Source: Aquanectria penicillioides
Taxonomy: Eukaryota > Ascomycota > Sordariomycetes > Hypocreales > Nectriaceae
Length of the DNA stretch: 64,000 bases
Reading direction: 5' to 3'
Assembly: GCA_003415625.1 (NCBI GenBank)
Contig: PYIU01000001.1
Location: 4,464,746 to 4,528,745 of the forward strand
Shown here: positions 33,701-45,845 of the stretch, piece after piece
Layout: the number at the start of each line of letters is the position of its first letter
How positions within the stretch are numbered: position 1 is the first letter of the stretch
The notes under the pieces: model-generated
The model's input: only the letters and a program-made list of their open reading frames with translations
What the model was told of the DNA's origin: nothing
Databases searched by the model: none
Position numbers and translations under genes: made by a program

Positions 33701-36700
33701 TAGAGAAGATATGGAGAGATTCGAGAAGATAGCCCAGCAACAAGGTCTTCCAAGTTTCCTAGGTCTTGTGGTAAATAGTGAGTCTGAAGATGCGCACGAC
33801 CCGACCGCATCTCAGCTTGCTATTGCCTGCACTCAGATGGCCTTGAGTCGACTCTGGAGATCATGGGGAGTACACCCGAATCTCACAATCGGGCATAGCC
33901 TCGGGGAATTTGCTGCATTGTTTGCTGCTGACGTCCTTTCTGCCACTGATGCAATCTTTTTGGTTGGCGCTCGAGCTCAGTTGCTGAAGCAGCATTGCAA
34001 ACCCGGCACCCATGGAATGCTTGCCGTAAAGGCTAGCATAAAACAAATCAATTCTCTCATTGAAGGCTCTTCCACCGAGATTGCATGCTTAAATCAGCCT
34101 ACATCTAATGTTTTGAGTGGACAAATTGAAGAGATTGACCGTTTGAAAAATGTCTGCAGAGAGGCTGGGTATGACACCACATCTTTGGATGTGCCATTTG
34201 CTTTCCATTCATCCCAAATGGACCCTATCCTAACAGAACTCGATTCAGTCATGCAAAAGGTGCATTTCAATACTCCGTCTATACCATATATCTCTCCTCT
34301 TTACTCAAAGGCTATTTTGGAGGGAGATCTTATTGATCAATCCTACCTGGTCAAGGCTTGTCGAAATCCAGTCAACTTTCAAGGAGCTCTTGAAGATGCA
34401 TCGCGAATTGGACTTGTAAACGAGAAGACCATTTGGCTTGAGATCGGCTCACACCCTATCTGTTCCGGGATGATCAAGGGAACACTAGGTAACACATCTG
34501 CCACGATGGCTAGTTTGCGGAAGGATACCGACACGTGGAAAGTCTTTACCACATCCCTCGAGCGTCTCTATCTTAGCGGTATCGATATCGATTGGAATGA
34601 ATATCACCGAGATTTCGAACATTGCAATGTCGTTATTGAGATGCCGAGATACAATTGGGACTTAAAGAACTACTGGATCATGTATCGCAACGACTTCTGC
34701 CTAACCAAGGGCGAAGGGTCCCAACCTCTCAAAGCTCCACGGTCGGAGGTTCCAAAGGTTTTAAAAAGCATCTCGCCATCTCTTCAGAGAGTCATTGAAG
34801 AATCTCACGGTACTGGTTCATCAACCATTCTTGTAGAGTCTGAAGTCCATGATTGCAAGCTTCTACCAATATTTACTGGACATCGGGTAAATGGGGCAGA
34901 GTTGTGTCCTTCGGTACGTTCTAGAGGCATTTCTTAGTTCAGGGGTATGAAATTAACCTATATGCAGTCTTTATGGGGAGATATTGCCATGAATCTAGCT
35001 ATCTATTGCATGGAGCAGGTATCAATGCCTGTTGATTCTATGGGGATGGATGTCTGTGACATGCGAATTGAAAAGCCGCTAGTCTACAACTCAAATCTCG
35101 GCTCACAGCTCTTCAGAGTCTCTGCAGTTGCAAACTGGGCGGACGCTTTCCTAAAGATCACCATCTTTAGTGTCAATTGCCAAGGCAAGAAAACCCATGA
35201 TCATGCAACGTGCACTGTCAATCTAGTGCCCGTAGAAACTTGGACCAAAGACTGGAGGCGCAACGCATATCTCATTCAAGGCAGGATCAAGGCGCTTCGC
35301 CATGCAGTTGACGATGGAGATGCACATCGAATGAAACAGACCATCGTGTACAGGCTCTTCGCGAACATTGTGGAGTACAGCCCACCGTACCAGGGAATGA
35401 GAGAGGTCATTCTTGATAGCAATAACCTTGAGGCTGTCTCCACCGTCAAATTCCAAGTAGATGACCGAGGGTTCTACTTCAATCCTCAGTGGATGGACAG
35501 CATTGGAGGTGTTGCGGGTTTCATTATGAACGGTAACGAAAGCCCAAATCCCAACGCCGAAGTTTTCATCAATCATGGATGGGAAAACATGAAGTGCATA
35601 ACAAGGCCAGAATTGGGAAAGACATATCATTGTTACAACCGCATGCAACTCGTTGACGGGACTCTATACGCTGGCGACACGTATGTTTTCGATGGAGAGC
35701 AGATTATCGCTATCATACAGCAAGTAAAGGTATGTGTTTGAATATTTGAATTGGCAAAATAAAAGAGTACTAACATGTTTAGTTCCTGGGTGTTCCAAGG
35801 CGAGTCTTGGATGGCTTACGTCCGATCAAGGCCAAAACACGGCAGGGGACAATTTCCTCATTGCCAAGCAAACCACAGGCAAATCCCCAGAGTACTGCAA
35901 TACTAGCTCATGCCGAGAATAAGAAAACCAAAATGGAATCGCAATCAGGATCTTCATCCTCCAATGGTCCTTGGCTCGGCATCCTAGCCATTATTTCGGA
36001 AGAGGCTGGCGTCGGTATTGGAGAATTGACGCCTCAAACGGAATTCGCGGAGTTGGGCCTTGACTCTCTCCTCTCTTTGACAATTACCGGTCGCATGAGA
36101 GAAGAATTGGACCTTGACCTTCCCTCCTCAATTTTCGTGGACTACCCAACTGTCAAAGACCTCCAGCAGCTTCATAGAAGCGACAGCAGCGGCAACTTCG
36201 TCACAAACACGGTCATTTCAAGCAGTGGCGACGACTCAGGGACTTCCACACCGGAGACATCCCTAGCATCCGAGGAAGGCAGCATAGACTATATCCAAAT
36301 TCTACGGTCTACTATTTCCGAAGAAACCGGGATCAAGGAGGAGGATCTTTCTCCTCTGACTCGTCTTGATGAGATCGGCATGGATTCCCTCCTTGCTCTG
36401 ACTACGATGGGAAGACTCGCTGAAACCTTTGGACTGGATATTCCACCCAGCCTCTTTGTCGAATGTGAGACTCTCTTAGAAGTTGAGAAATCCGTAGGTG
36501 CTGTGTTAGGAATAGCACCCAAGCCGCTGAGGTCAGCTGTGCCACCGCCATCACAACAATTAGATGCCTTGAAGGAATCGGTAGTCAAGGACGCACCGCA
36601 TGCAACTTCGGTGTTATTGCAGGGGTCGCCAAAATCAACCAACAAAATACTCTTTATGTTCCCCGACGGCTCAGGCTCAGCCTCTTCTTACTCTACAATG

Positions 36701-37396
36701 TCGAAAATTGATCCAAAAGTGGCAGTGTATGGCTTGAATTGTCCTTGGCGCACTACGCCCGAGCATATGACCAAATCCAAATGCACTCTTACGCAATTGT
36801 CAGCAAAGTACGTGATCGAGCTTCAGCGTCGTCAGCCAGTTGGTCCTTACCACTTGGGCGGTTGGAGCGCTGGAGGCATTTGCGCATTTGAAGCTGCAAG
36901 GCAACTCATGGCGGCAGGTGAGATTGTTGAATCGCTCATTCTAATTGACTCTCCGAACCCGATTGGTCTTCAAAACCCGCCTGCACGAATGTACGATTTC
37001 TTCCAGAAATTGGGGGTCTTTGGGAGTGGATCAGGGATCCCAAGGTGGTTGCGACCGCATTTTGATGCATTCATCCGTATGCTCGACGACTACGAGCCAG
37101 TGCCCTGGTCGAAGTCCCTGGGTTCAGCTCCCCGAACACTTATTGTTTACGCCGCAGATGGTGTATGCAAAGACCCGAACGGCCCTCGGCCTGAAATCTT
37201 GCCGGGCGATCCCCGAGAAATGATATGGCTCATCAACAACCGAACAGACTTTTCGGCGGATGGTTGGGCGTCGTTGCTTGGCAGAGACAGGCTGACGGTT
37301 GAGGTTCTAGAGGATGTCCATCATTTTACCATGATGGACTCTGGGCCTCAGATGGACAAGATGTGTGCGTATATGAAGAGCTTTTTTTTTTTCTGA
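30709..37396 (+). CDS. Non-reducing polyketide synthase, SAT-KS-AT-PT-ACP-ACP-TE, with an apparent frameshift in KS
   Basis: Iterative type I synthase that builds an aromatic polyketide. Exons 30709-31017, 31072-31362, 31411-32389, 32445-32638, 32689-34913, 34968-35729 and 35783-37396; 2,124 residues if one base is missing at 32080-32083. Domains (approximate residues): SAT 1-360, with catalytic Cys in GVCAGS and His in PYHAPHI; KS 370-800, with Cys in MDTACSSS (about 540), His in MHGTGTQ and NIGHAES; AT 905-1210, with FTGQGS and [12 protein letters not shown] 1290-1600, with His in TGHRVNG and Asp in [11 protein letters not shown]; two ACPs with Ser in GLDSLLSL (1680) and GMDSLLAL (1786); TE/Claisen cyclase with GWSAGG (1947) and HHFTMM. 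No reducing or methylation domain. Product class is not readable, but the EthD partner suggests a naphthopyrone- or anthraquinone-like core. Confidence 0.93.
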
Positions 37397-38671
37397 TTTG
37401 TCTTCAAACAGTCTCTAGAGATGATCTCAGTCGGGTCTCGAAGCCGTGGACGGGCCGTCTGGAACGAGTTCTTTTCCGTGCAGTTACACATTGAACACAT
37501 TTCCACATTCCTTGTACATTGATTTGTTGATATATTTCTAAATGAATTTTCACATTGTTCTCTCGTCACCGTTACCCCACTATGAAGATTGTCTCTGCAT
37601 CTATTCACTTAAATTCCTTTAGGGTAGTAGTTTAGCATCTGACTGATGACGATGTGACACGTATCTGACGTAGCAAGCCACAATAGGTACAATTTTCAAG
37701 ACTTAGCAGAAAGGCATCATGTATCATATTGTGAGATCTATTCTCTGAAATGTGGTCTCTAACATCAGCGATCAAGAAGACGTGGTGGGAGGCCGCACTT
37801 AGCCAGGTTCCATCACTCCTGATAATTGAATGTCAACATCCTACATTTTGGATGAATTTGGCCGAAGAGGGAGGCTAGAGCCAAAGAAGGTAGATAACCA
37901 TACAGGATGAGCATAAACATAAGGTTACAATCATGGGTAATCTTGCCCTGATTTATTGGAACCACACCCGGCCGGCTAGAAGATGCCGCCGAGCTAGTAT
38001 CCCGGTTACACGAAATCAGCCAACGGCTTATCGGAAATAACCCTTCGTCGTATTGATCCATGACCAGAGCATGGACACGCAAGCAGGTCACAACAAACAT
38101 CTTTTGCCAGAGACGTGCACCATCTTCAAGACATGCCTACTAGTATTTAACTTCGATTACTCACACACAGATCCGGGTTCTAGACAATATTGGAGAATTT
38201 CAATATGAGTCTGACGCTCTGGAATACTCTGGGTCTGGTTCAGCGTGCAAGGAAATTAGGAGTCGAGGGAAGGGGAATAAAAGTCAGGCGGATATGGCAC
38301 GATGTGTACGAGCTAACAAGTTGCCGAGAGCTGAGTTTGGTGGATCCAGGGTCTCGGCGGCTCATAGCCGATCTTCGTGATGGATGTGTAAGAGGTTTTT
38401 CACATACCCCAGACTTGGAAGGGCCGAGCACAGGAGGACATGTTCCCAGACAAGCGATCACACATATCAATGGGTTTTGAGGATCTGCGTGCCTACCATG
38501 CCCCCGTGTGATACTCGGTGCCATTAGATGACGTACACTTCAACTGCGCCAGTTGTACAATATTTTTTTATGTCATTGGAATGTCGACAAACGACACATG
38601 TTTCTCCCTGATTTTGGTGCATGTTCCTGCTTGTTCATCATCATGTGCGATGTGGCGGATATATACTCCCC

Positions 38672-38702
<31 letters not shown>

Positions 38703-39587
38703 ACGGCAAAAGGACGGATCGCACCAGCGTTGGGAGTCGGGTCTTGGAGAGGCGTTGCGTGGTACGGCATCGGGCTGAGCGAAGAAGTGTGGGTTGACGC
38801 CGATTCCCACCGGGCAACCGGCTCAGGAGGGCCTTTCAATCGCCGACTCGGAAAGCGGGGCGGCTTTCGGCCCGGCCAAGGCGGCGTCAATTCCAGCGGG
38901 AGCATGAGGGTTCGGGCGGCCGAGTGGCGTGTGGTGGCAGTGCGTGGCGCCGTAGCGCCGCAAACACGGCCCATCCCCTGTCCGACTCCCGACAGCATCT
39001 CGACAACTTCCCCAAGATTTTTCACCCACACGAGAGTGAGCTGTTTATCGGCCGGCGTCTGACTGACTCCATAAGGAAGCTGCAAAAAAGATGCTTAAAT
39101 CCAATGCGCCTGCACTCCCCGGTCCGTGATGGACCCAACAAACTACAAGCCAACCAGTCACAGAAGGCGCTTGCCCCAGCCTGAGCTGCCGTTGATAACC
39201 TGGTCTCTCCCTCGGCCGACTCCCGCCGCTGGACGCTGGCTTTCAGACTTTGCAACGGCTTGCCAGTTGCCTGGGACCACCCGCGATGGCCGACGTCAGG
39301 GCTCCCCGCGAGCTGGATCAAGCCGTCGAGGTGGACTGACTCCACCAAAGATACGCCGGTGTCTCGCTTGGCCACCACATCTGAGTCCATCTGAGTCCTC
39401 CCGATCGGTGGGTTCCCGGGCCTCTACTGTGCCGCCCGAGGTGTCATATATCATGCTACGCGGATCCTGCTCAACCTGACTTCGCCGCCCCTTGAAAACT
39501 TCTTTGCTCACACACCGCTGGGACACATGGACCTGGCCTACATGCTCTCCTTTTCGAGTAGTCTTTTGCCTCCTGCCATCTTCCACC
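37397..39587. other. Intergenic between the PKS and the sulfate permease
   Basis: 2.2 kb without a supported gene; probably the right border of the cluster. Composition changes sharply: AT-rich up to about 38,200, then GC-rich after the C-tract at 38668. Long frames on both strands around 38,550-39,090 reflect GC-rich composition, since they overlap on opposite strands. The last 400 bases should hold the permease promoter and leader. Confidence 0.45.
38668..38703. repeat. Homopolymer pair: 25 C followed by 11 A
   Basis: An uninterrupted C run (38668-38692) joined directly to an A run (38693-38703). It coincides with the AT-rich to GC-rich composition change, so its length and the join may be assembly-sensitive. 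Confidence 0.9.
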
Positions 39588-42222
39588 ATGACTTCTCAGA
39601 AGGTTTCTCACTTTGTTATAAACACGGTCCTCGGCATCGATGTCAATGAGCGCTACTCCCGACTACCCCAAGATCTCGACGAGCGCGCCAGGACCACCCT
39701 CTCCCCTGCCGACATCTATCTCGAGGATGAGCCATCTGTTTCTGAGTGGTTCAAAGAGTTGGCCCCAACTAAAGATGGTGCGCTTCAATACATCCAAGAT
39801 CTGTTCCCATTCGCAGGGTGGTTCCCTAGATATGCGCTTAGCTGGCTGGCGGGCGATATCATTGCCGGTGAGTTTTTGCAGCACAAACTAACCCTCTACC
39901 ACTCGAAACTAACTCCTTGGTCAAACTAGGAATTACTATTGGTCTTGTTGTCGTACCTCAGGCTATGGCGTACGCTCTCTTAGCCCAATTGACACCTGCT
40001 CACGGCCTCTACACATCCTTTACTGGTGCAGTACTGTATTGGATCTTCGGTACCTCAAAAGATATTGTCATTGGTGTACGTAAAGCCCCTTTATCAAATT
40101 GATTCCTTCAGCCAGCTAACTCATCAGCAAACAGACAACCGCTGTTGGATCACTCCTTGTTGGTCAAGTGATTAGCAGTGTTGATAGCGCCGAACCGGGA
40201 AAATACACCAACGAAGAGGTAGCTCATGCACTCAGTTTGATGTCGGGAGCCGTTTTGCTCTTCTTTGGTCTCTTCAGACTGGATGGATCATTGAATTCAT
40301 CCCTTACATCCCAATCTCGGCTTTTGTCACTGCGGCAAGCATTACTATCATGTCGACACAAATCCCCAGTGCCCTCGGTATCCCTGACATCAACACGCGA
40401 GAGTCACCTTACAAGGTCTTTATCAATACATTCAAGGCACTGCCCAATACTCAGTTAGATGCTGCTATTGGTATTACTTCATTCTTTTTGCTTTTTGCAA
40501 TTCGGAATTTATGTACCTACATGGAAGCTCGGCATCCCCAGATGAAGCGCACTTGGTCATACGTCTCTTCCCTGAGACTGACCTTTGTTATGATTCTCTT
40601 CACCCTGGTTAGTTTCCTTGTCAATAGGGGTATCCCATATGAAGATGCCAAGTTTAGGATTGTGGGCAAGATCGAGTCTGGTGAGTAACGCTCATTGTCA
40701 AATTGTACAATGACACACCACTAACTTCCACGAAGGCTTTCAACGCGCGAATGTGCCGAACCCCAGTCTTGAATTACTGGGAAAGGTGATGCCTCAGCTA
40801 CCTGCTGTCGCTATCATTTTGGTCATTGAACACATCGCCATCGCCAAAGCAATGGGGCGACAGTTCAACTACACCATCAACCCATCCCAGGAAATCGTTG
40901 CTTTGGGTGCAGCTAACATGTTCAGCCCTTTTGTTGGCGGCTATGTATGCACAGGTTCCTTTGGAGCATCTGCAGTCCTTTGCAAGGCCGGGGTCAGAAC
41001 CCCAATGGCAGGCGTCTTTAGTGCAATGGTTCTTGTGTTGGCCTTATACGCCTTGACGGCTGTGTTCTACTACATCCCCAAGGCTGCACTGGCTGGATTG
41101 ATCCTCCACGCCGTCTGCAATCTCATTGCTCCACCCAAAAAGGTTTTCAGCTACTGGCAGTATTCGCCCCTCGAGTTGTGCATTTGGGTTATTTGTGTCA
41201 TCGTGGCTGTCTTTGATTCCCTCGAGACCTCCATCTATGTTGGTACAGCTCTCTCTATTGCCCTGCTCTTAATCCGCCTCTCGCGGACTAAGGGTAGGTT
41301 TCTTGGACGAGTCCAAGCACATCGCGTAGCCGATGAAGAGAAGGAATTCAACCAAACAAAGCAGACTTCGATTACGTGCCAGCTCAATGAGAAGAGCTCT
41401 CGTGATGTCTTTTTGCCTCTAGATCGCAAAGATGCCTCGAACCCCGACATCAAAGTTGACTCGCCATATCCTGGCGTCTTCATTTACCGGTTTAGCGAAG
41501 GCTACAATTATACCAATCAAGCCTATCACATTGACACATTGCTACAGCACGTTATGGATAAGACTCGCCGCATGACTGAAGAGCATTTTGAGAAGGAGTC
41601 AGACCGGTTGTGGAATGATCCTGGCCCGAGAAAGCACGCTGCTCGAGTTGAAGGTCTTCCTTATCTGCGTGCCATTGTTCTTGACTTTTCTGCTGTGAAT
41701 AACCTTGATATCACCTGTATTCAAGGGCTTATTGACCTGCGCAATGCCTTGGATCACTACTCGGCTCCGGATGCTGTGGAATGGCACTTCGCTAATGTTC
41801 ACAATCGTTGGTCTCGTCGCGCCCTAGCCACTGCTGGCTTCGGATACCCCACTTCAAAGAATCCCGAGGCTCTTGGGAAATGGACACCTATGTACTCAAT
41901 TGCCGCAACCCTTACATCAAGCGATGTTGCGGTCCACAATGAGACCAGATCAGAGACGGACATTGAAGTGGCTGTGCATCATACCGAGGCCGCCTCGCCG
42001 CGAAAGTCCTCAGACACTGAAGACCACACTGTGGCTGCCCATTCGGATTCCGAAACAAAGGGCCCACTTTCGCCATCACCTTCTGATAACTTGCAACAAA
42101 GGGGTGCGATTTATGGCGTAGATAGACCCTTTTTCCATCTTGATTTGCTAGATGCAGTGGATGCCGCAGTCAGGGATGCCCAAAACAAAGACAAGACCCC
42201 AAGTTGTGGAACCCAGTGTTGA
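39588..42222 (+). CDS. Sulfate permease (SulP/SLC26 family), with an apparent frameshift
   Basis: Plasma-membrane sulfate importer. Exons 39588-39867, 39930-40075, 40135-40680 and 40736-42222; 819 residues if one base is missing. The transport core has the family signatures PQAMAYALLAQLTPAHGLYTS, TTAVGSLLVGQVIS and later VALGAANMFSPFVGGYV and GSFGASAVLCKAGVRTPMAG, with about a dozen membrane helices. The C-terminus is a STAS domain (LRAIVLDFSAVNNLDITC, LIDLRNALDHY). At 40280-40282 (CTGGATGG) the upstream frame ends its conserved stretch at FFGLFRL, and the next frame continues with IIEFIPYIPISAFVTAA. One G short explains it. Not an obvious member of the polyketide cluster; it may simply border it. 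Confidence 0.9.
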
Positions 42223-42573
42223 TGCCTCTGGATTGGAGATGCGACTTGTTTAATGCATGGGCGTTTGGGCGTTAGCGATGTGTAAAGGTCCTTGCTTTAT
42301 TAGAACCTTGGTAGACTACAACAAGAGTGGAGAAAACAGTTGTTCGATAATAAGACGTCATATCAAAAGAGTCCTGTCTATTTACAAATGAGTGCTCAAT
42401 AGTGGTAATGCATGAATAATGACAGTACAAGGGTAGGTAGTTTCAGTGCTAAGTCAATTAGTTTATCCCATGTTTCTCTTCCAGTGCATCCCAAAAAGCC
42501 GTCGTTGATCATGCCCGCATATCGAATATCAAACTCCGACAGTAATACCTAAACCTTTGTTTCCCAATCCAAA
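42223..42573. other. Short convergent intergenic region
   Basis: 351 AT-rich bases between the permease and terpene synthase stop codons. Nothing recognised beyond 3' flanking sequence. Confidence 0.45.
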
Positions 42574-43608
42574 TTACAAGTATCGCTTTGTCTGCCAGTA
42601 AAATTCCTCTGCGCCAGTCATTCGTCTCTCAATGCCTTCTACCGCTCTCTTCATTTGTTCGTTGTCCATCTCTCCTGCGTCAGCAAGACTGCGCACCAAT
42701 TTGTGGAATTCATTCTCCCACGTCCGCACGAGCGAAAACGACCAAACCTTGGCAGATTCGACTCCAATGTGTGTCTCTGCCGCAAGGATGCTGACTCCAT
42801 TTACCATGATGGCTGACTCGCCACACTCTTGATACGCCTTCCACTCGCGGTCAAACGAGAAGATGTCGTTGAGCGTCATGACGTGATAGTTTGCTATGCG
42901 CTCCAGTGGCTCCAGCATCTGCATCTTCTCAGAAGGAAGAGCAAGTTTCTCTGTCCAGTACAGGATGGTGGAGCAGATGTTGATGCCAAAGTCAACTTCG
43001 CGGTATGCAAGATACTTTTGGAAAGAGTCGAGATCACCGCGGGTAGAGTCGCAGTGGCAAAATAGCATTTCGACATATTGGTCAATTATGAGCTGTTCTA
43101 ATGTAGAACCGTGTCTCTTCAAGTGGTCTGTGATGGACCCTTGAGCGAGAATCCTCGTGAATATGGAGTGGTGCATGCGTTCGATCGTAGTCAGAGGGTC
43201 GAAGCATTCAGGGGCGTCTCGGAGTGTGGAAAGGCGCAGGACAATCATCTTGCTATCTTCTGGCTTCTGATGCTCAAACCAGTCTTCAAAGTGTCAGAAA
43301 AGCCTTTTTTTTTTCAGCATCCTAGGACAACCGTGAGACTTACCGTCCATCAAAAAGCCAAGCAGCAACAGCTCGCACGCTAACTTCACTCTCTCGAACT
43401 GGCCCGTAGCAAACATGCGAAGGGCAGTATCACTAAGCTTCCAACTAAGAAAGCCCAGCCGAGCCCTGGTTGAAGGCCAATCCCAAGTTTGGCTCAAATA
43501 CTGGCTGACATAGGACTCGATCTCGACATGTTGAGGGTGAATGGTCGACTTGGACAGCGTGGTGGGTGCTCCAATTGAGCGTAGCGGATGGTCAAAAGAG
43601 GAATTCAT
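42574..43608 (-). CDS. Class I terpene synthase (sesquiterpene-cyclase type)
   Basis: Exons 43608-43344 and 43283-42574 (60-nt intron, phase 1) give 324 residues. The intron lies inside the aspartate-rich metal motif: the spliced protein reads LLLLGFLMDDWFEHQ, giving DDWFE, the DDxxD/E site. The second metal site is NDIFSFDRE (NDxxSxxxE), and the C-terminal RY pair (TKRYL) is present. Together these mark a class I cyclase of the pentalenene/aristolochene-like fold, acting on farnesyl or a similar diphosphate with three Mg2+. The length matches single-domain fungal cyclases. No prenyltransferase, P450 or regulator lies within reach, so it appears to work alone or with unlinked partners. Product unknown. 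Confidence 0.9.
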
Positions 43609-45845
43609 TGCGTTATACTAGAGTTTCTGAGTCTAGAACGTCCTGGCCTGTTTCAATCACTTGGAATTTCGTGCGAAGCCCCTCCCACATTTATACGTCC
43701 AGGAGTATTCCAAAACGAGCCCCAGGAAGCCACTGGCAATAGCCAACAGCTCAAGCCCATCCAGTGTTATGAATTCTGACCCGTGTTCCGTTCACCAATA
43801 CTGCGGTCAAGAAACGCTATACACACACGAATCATCCGATATGGCCCCCGATTATGGACATTGTCTTGGGTGAAGCGCGATTCTGGACCAGCCCCAACCC
43901 ACTCTGGCAACTATTTACAGACCGCAGAGGAAGGTTTTAGCCGAATTGGGCCCCTTTCCCGTCACACTATTGAGGTTTGCTGCATCGCTCCTAAAGCGGC
44001 CCGTAGTTTAGCTCCGACTGACCCACAGGGCGGAGCCGCCTCTGCTCGAGTGTCGTCCACGAGGAAGCCGAGTTGAAGTCTTCGAGCAGAGAGCCCCATG
44101 GAATAACGGGGAATAACGGTCCAACTATGCACATCTCGTGCAGCGAACTCAAGTCATCTTCCCAGCCCAGTGTAAGCGCCAGGTTATCCCAGGACTAGCC
44201 CTGAAGAACAGCTGAGAGCAGCTGAAACAACTGGGGAAGTCCCTGCGGCACAGCACCTTTAAAAAAAAAAAGAGACACGCAAGCTATGAGAATTCCAGGG
44301 TCGCTTTTCAGCGGGGTCTCGGGCACGTAAGAATCAATAGATAAGTCTTAACTGAGCCCCATCGAACTGCTTCCCAAGATGGCAGTAGGTGTCCGCTTAC
44401 GTCCACAGTCCCGGTTTTCGGGTCGTCTTTCAGCTATGTTTGAGCTTTGAGGCAGCCAGCCACAGGGCGGGTTTGGCATCCCAAAGAAGATGAGGTCCCA
44501 AATTGGGTCGTCGTCATCTCTTTGTATGCCGTTCTTTGAAGATAAAACGGAGAATCCCTAGGTAAAATCCATGGCGTTACGTAGGCTTTTAGTTGCGCCA
44601 ACTAGTTCACCGTACTGCCGCCTCAAGGCTTTTTGCCACGAGGGAAGATACAGATCTACGTAGACTCCTTTCCACGCCTAGTTGTTGAGCTTGTCTCAGG
44701 CATGCCGACTCGAGCGACACGTTTTATCCTCGCACCAATTCATCCGCCACAATGTCTCAGACCTAGACTATGTAGACTCGCTGCTGACGGTGGTGTTAGT
44801 GTCATTAATCTGGATATTTACCTAGTGAATTGAAGCGCGTATGTTCTTATAGATGCTATTAATGATTGACATCTGAAGTAAAAACAATATATGATGTTGT
44901 TGACAAGGGCTCAACGCCATGCGGAGAATTTGTGTGGAAAGCCACACCAGGAGGAGGTTTTGTGAAAGCCACCCGTCGGGTTGTGGGGCAGAATCCATGG
45001 GGACGGTTTGCCCGCCATCTTCCCCTACCCAATCCCCCAATCCCCAGATTCTCGGTAACGAGATCGACGAGATCAATTGACCTGTATCATTCGATTTCAG
45101 AGAGATCAGCGAATTATAGCATGGATCGGAAGTCCCCGGATCTATTTGTATCAGGGCACCGTAGCTCACGTCGCCCGCCGTCGCCCGATAAAAGCCTCTC
45201 CCCAAGATCTCGCCCATTGACCGCAAGTCAAGACACGTCGCATGTCGCTCATCGGACAGGAGTATTCCCGCGTGGGGGTCCTGGATGGTCAATATGATTC
45301 GATGGTGGTGGTCGCTCAAACCGGATTGTTCCTGAGTGCATGGCTGGATGTGCACAAGATCGTTCCAACTGCCCACGAGCACGGGCTTTTGTGGTCTGAG
45401 GGCCGCTTCTCGCCGTCATGCCAGAGAATGACACCACTTGGTGGTGGTGGAAGATTGGCATCTGACTTAGAGCAAGGCCCTGATGATTAAAACATTTGAT
45501 ATCTTGCCTTTGTAGCGAAAATATTGAAACCTCCTTTTGACACTTTTGGCCCATCTCGAATCCATCATCGCGCCTACTTCTCGATTGTCTACCTGGATCT
45601 GCATCATTTACATCAGCCCATACCAACGACCCATAGCTCCCATTCGACAGTCCCTGAATCTCAGCCCAGTATTCATCCACTCGAATCATCGATATCCTAC
45701 ATTCACCATCAGATATCACTTCGAAAAGTGGACCTCGATCGTTTTATACTCCATCCAAGTTCACAAAAGACATTTGGCGACTTACCTCCTAACCATCAAC
45801 TACTCTCCATCTACCTCTAGCTGTCTCTGAAGCTCAACCTACAAA
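43609..45845. other. Intergenic between the terpene synthase and the F-box-like gene
   Basis: 2.2 kb with no supported gene; presumably divergent promoters plus unassigned sequence. The 186-codon minus-strand frame at 44822-45382 overlaps an opposite-strand frame and shows no recognisable motif. There is an A-run at about 44261-44271. The 250 bases before 45846 are pyrimidine-rich with CATC-rich stretches, as in fungal leaders. Confidence 0.45.

Noticed and set aside
38553..39085. Overlapping 170-codon frames on both strands after the C-tract
   Set aside because: Both read through the homopolymer (poly-Pro / poly-Gly) and mirror each other; a composition effect.
44822..45382. 186-codon minus-strand open frame in the terpene synthase / F-box gap
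   Set aside because: Overlapped by a 143-codon frame on the other strand, no start context, no motif or domain-like pattern; likely chance.
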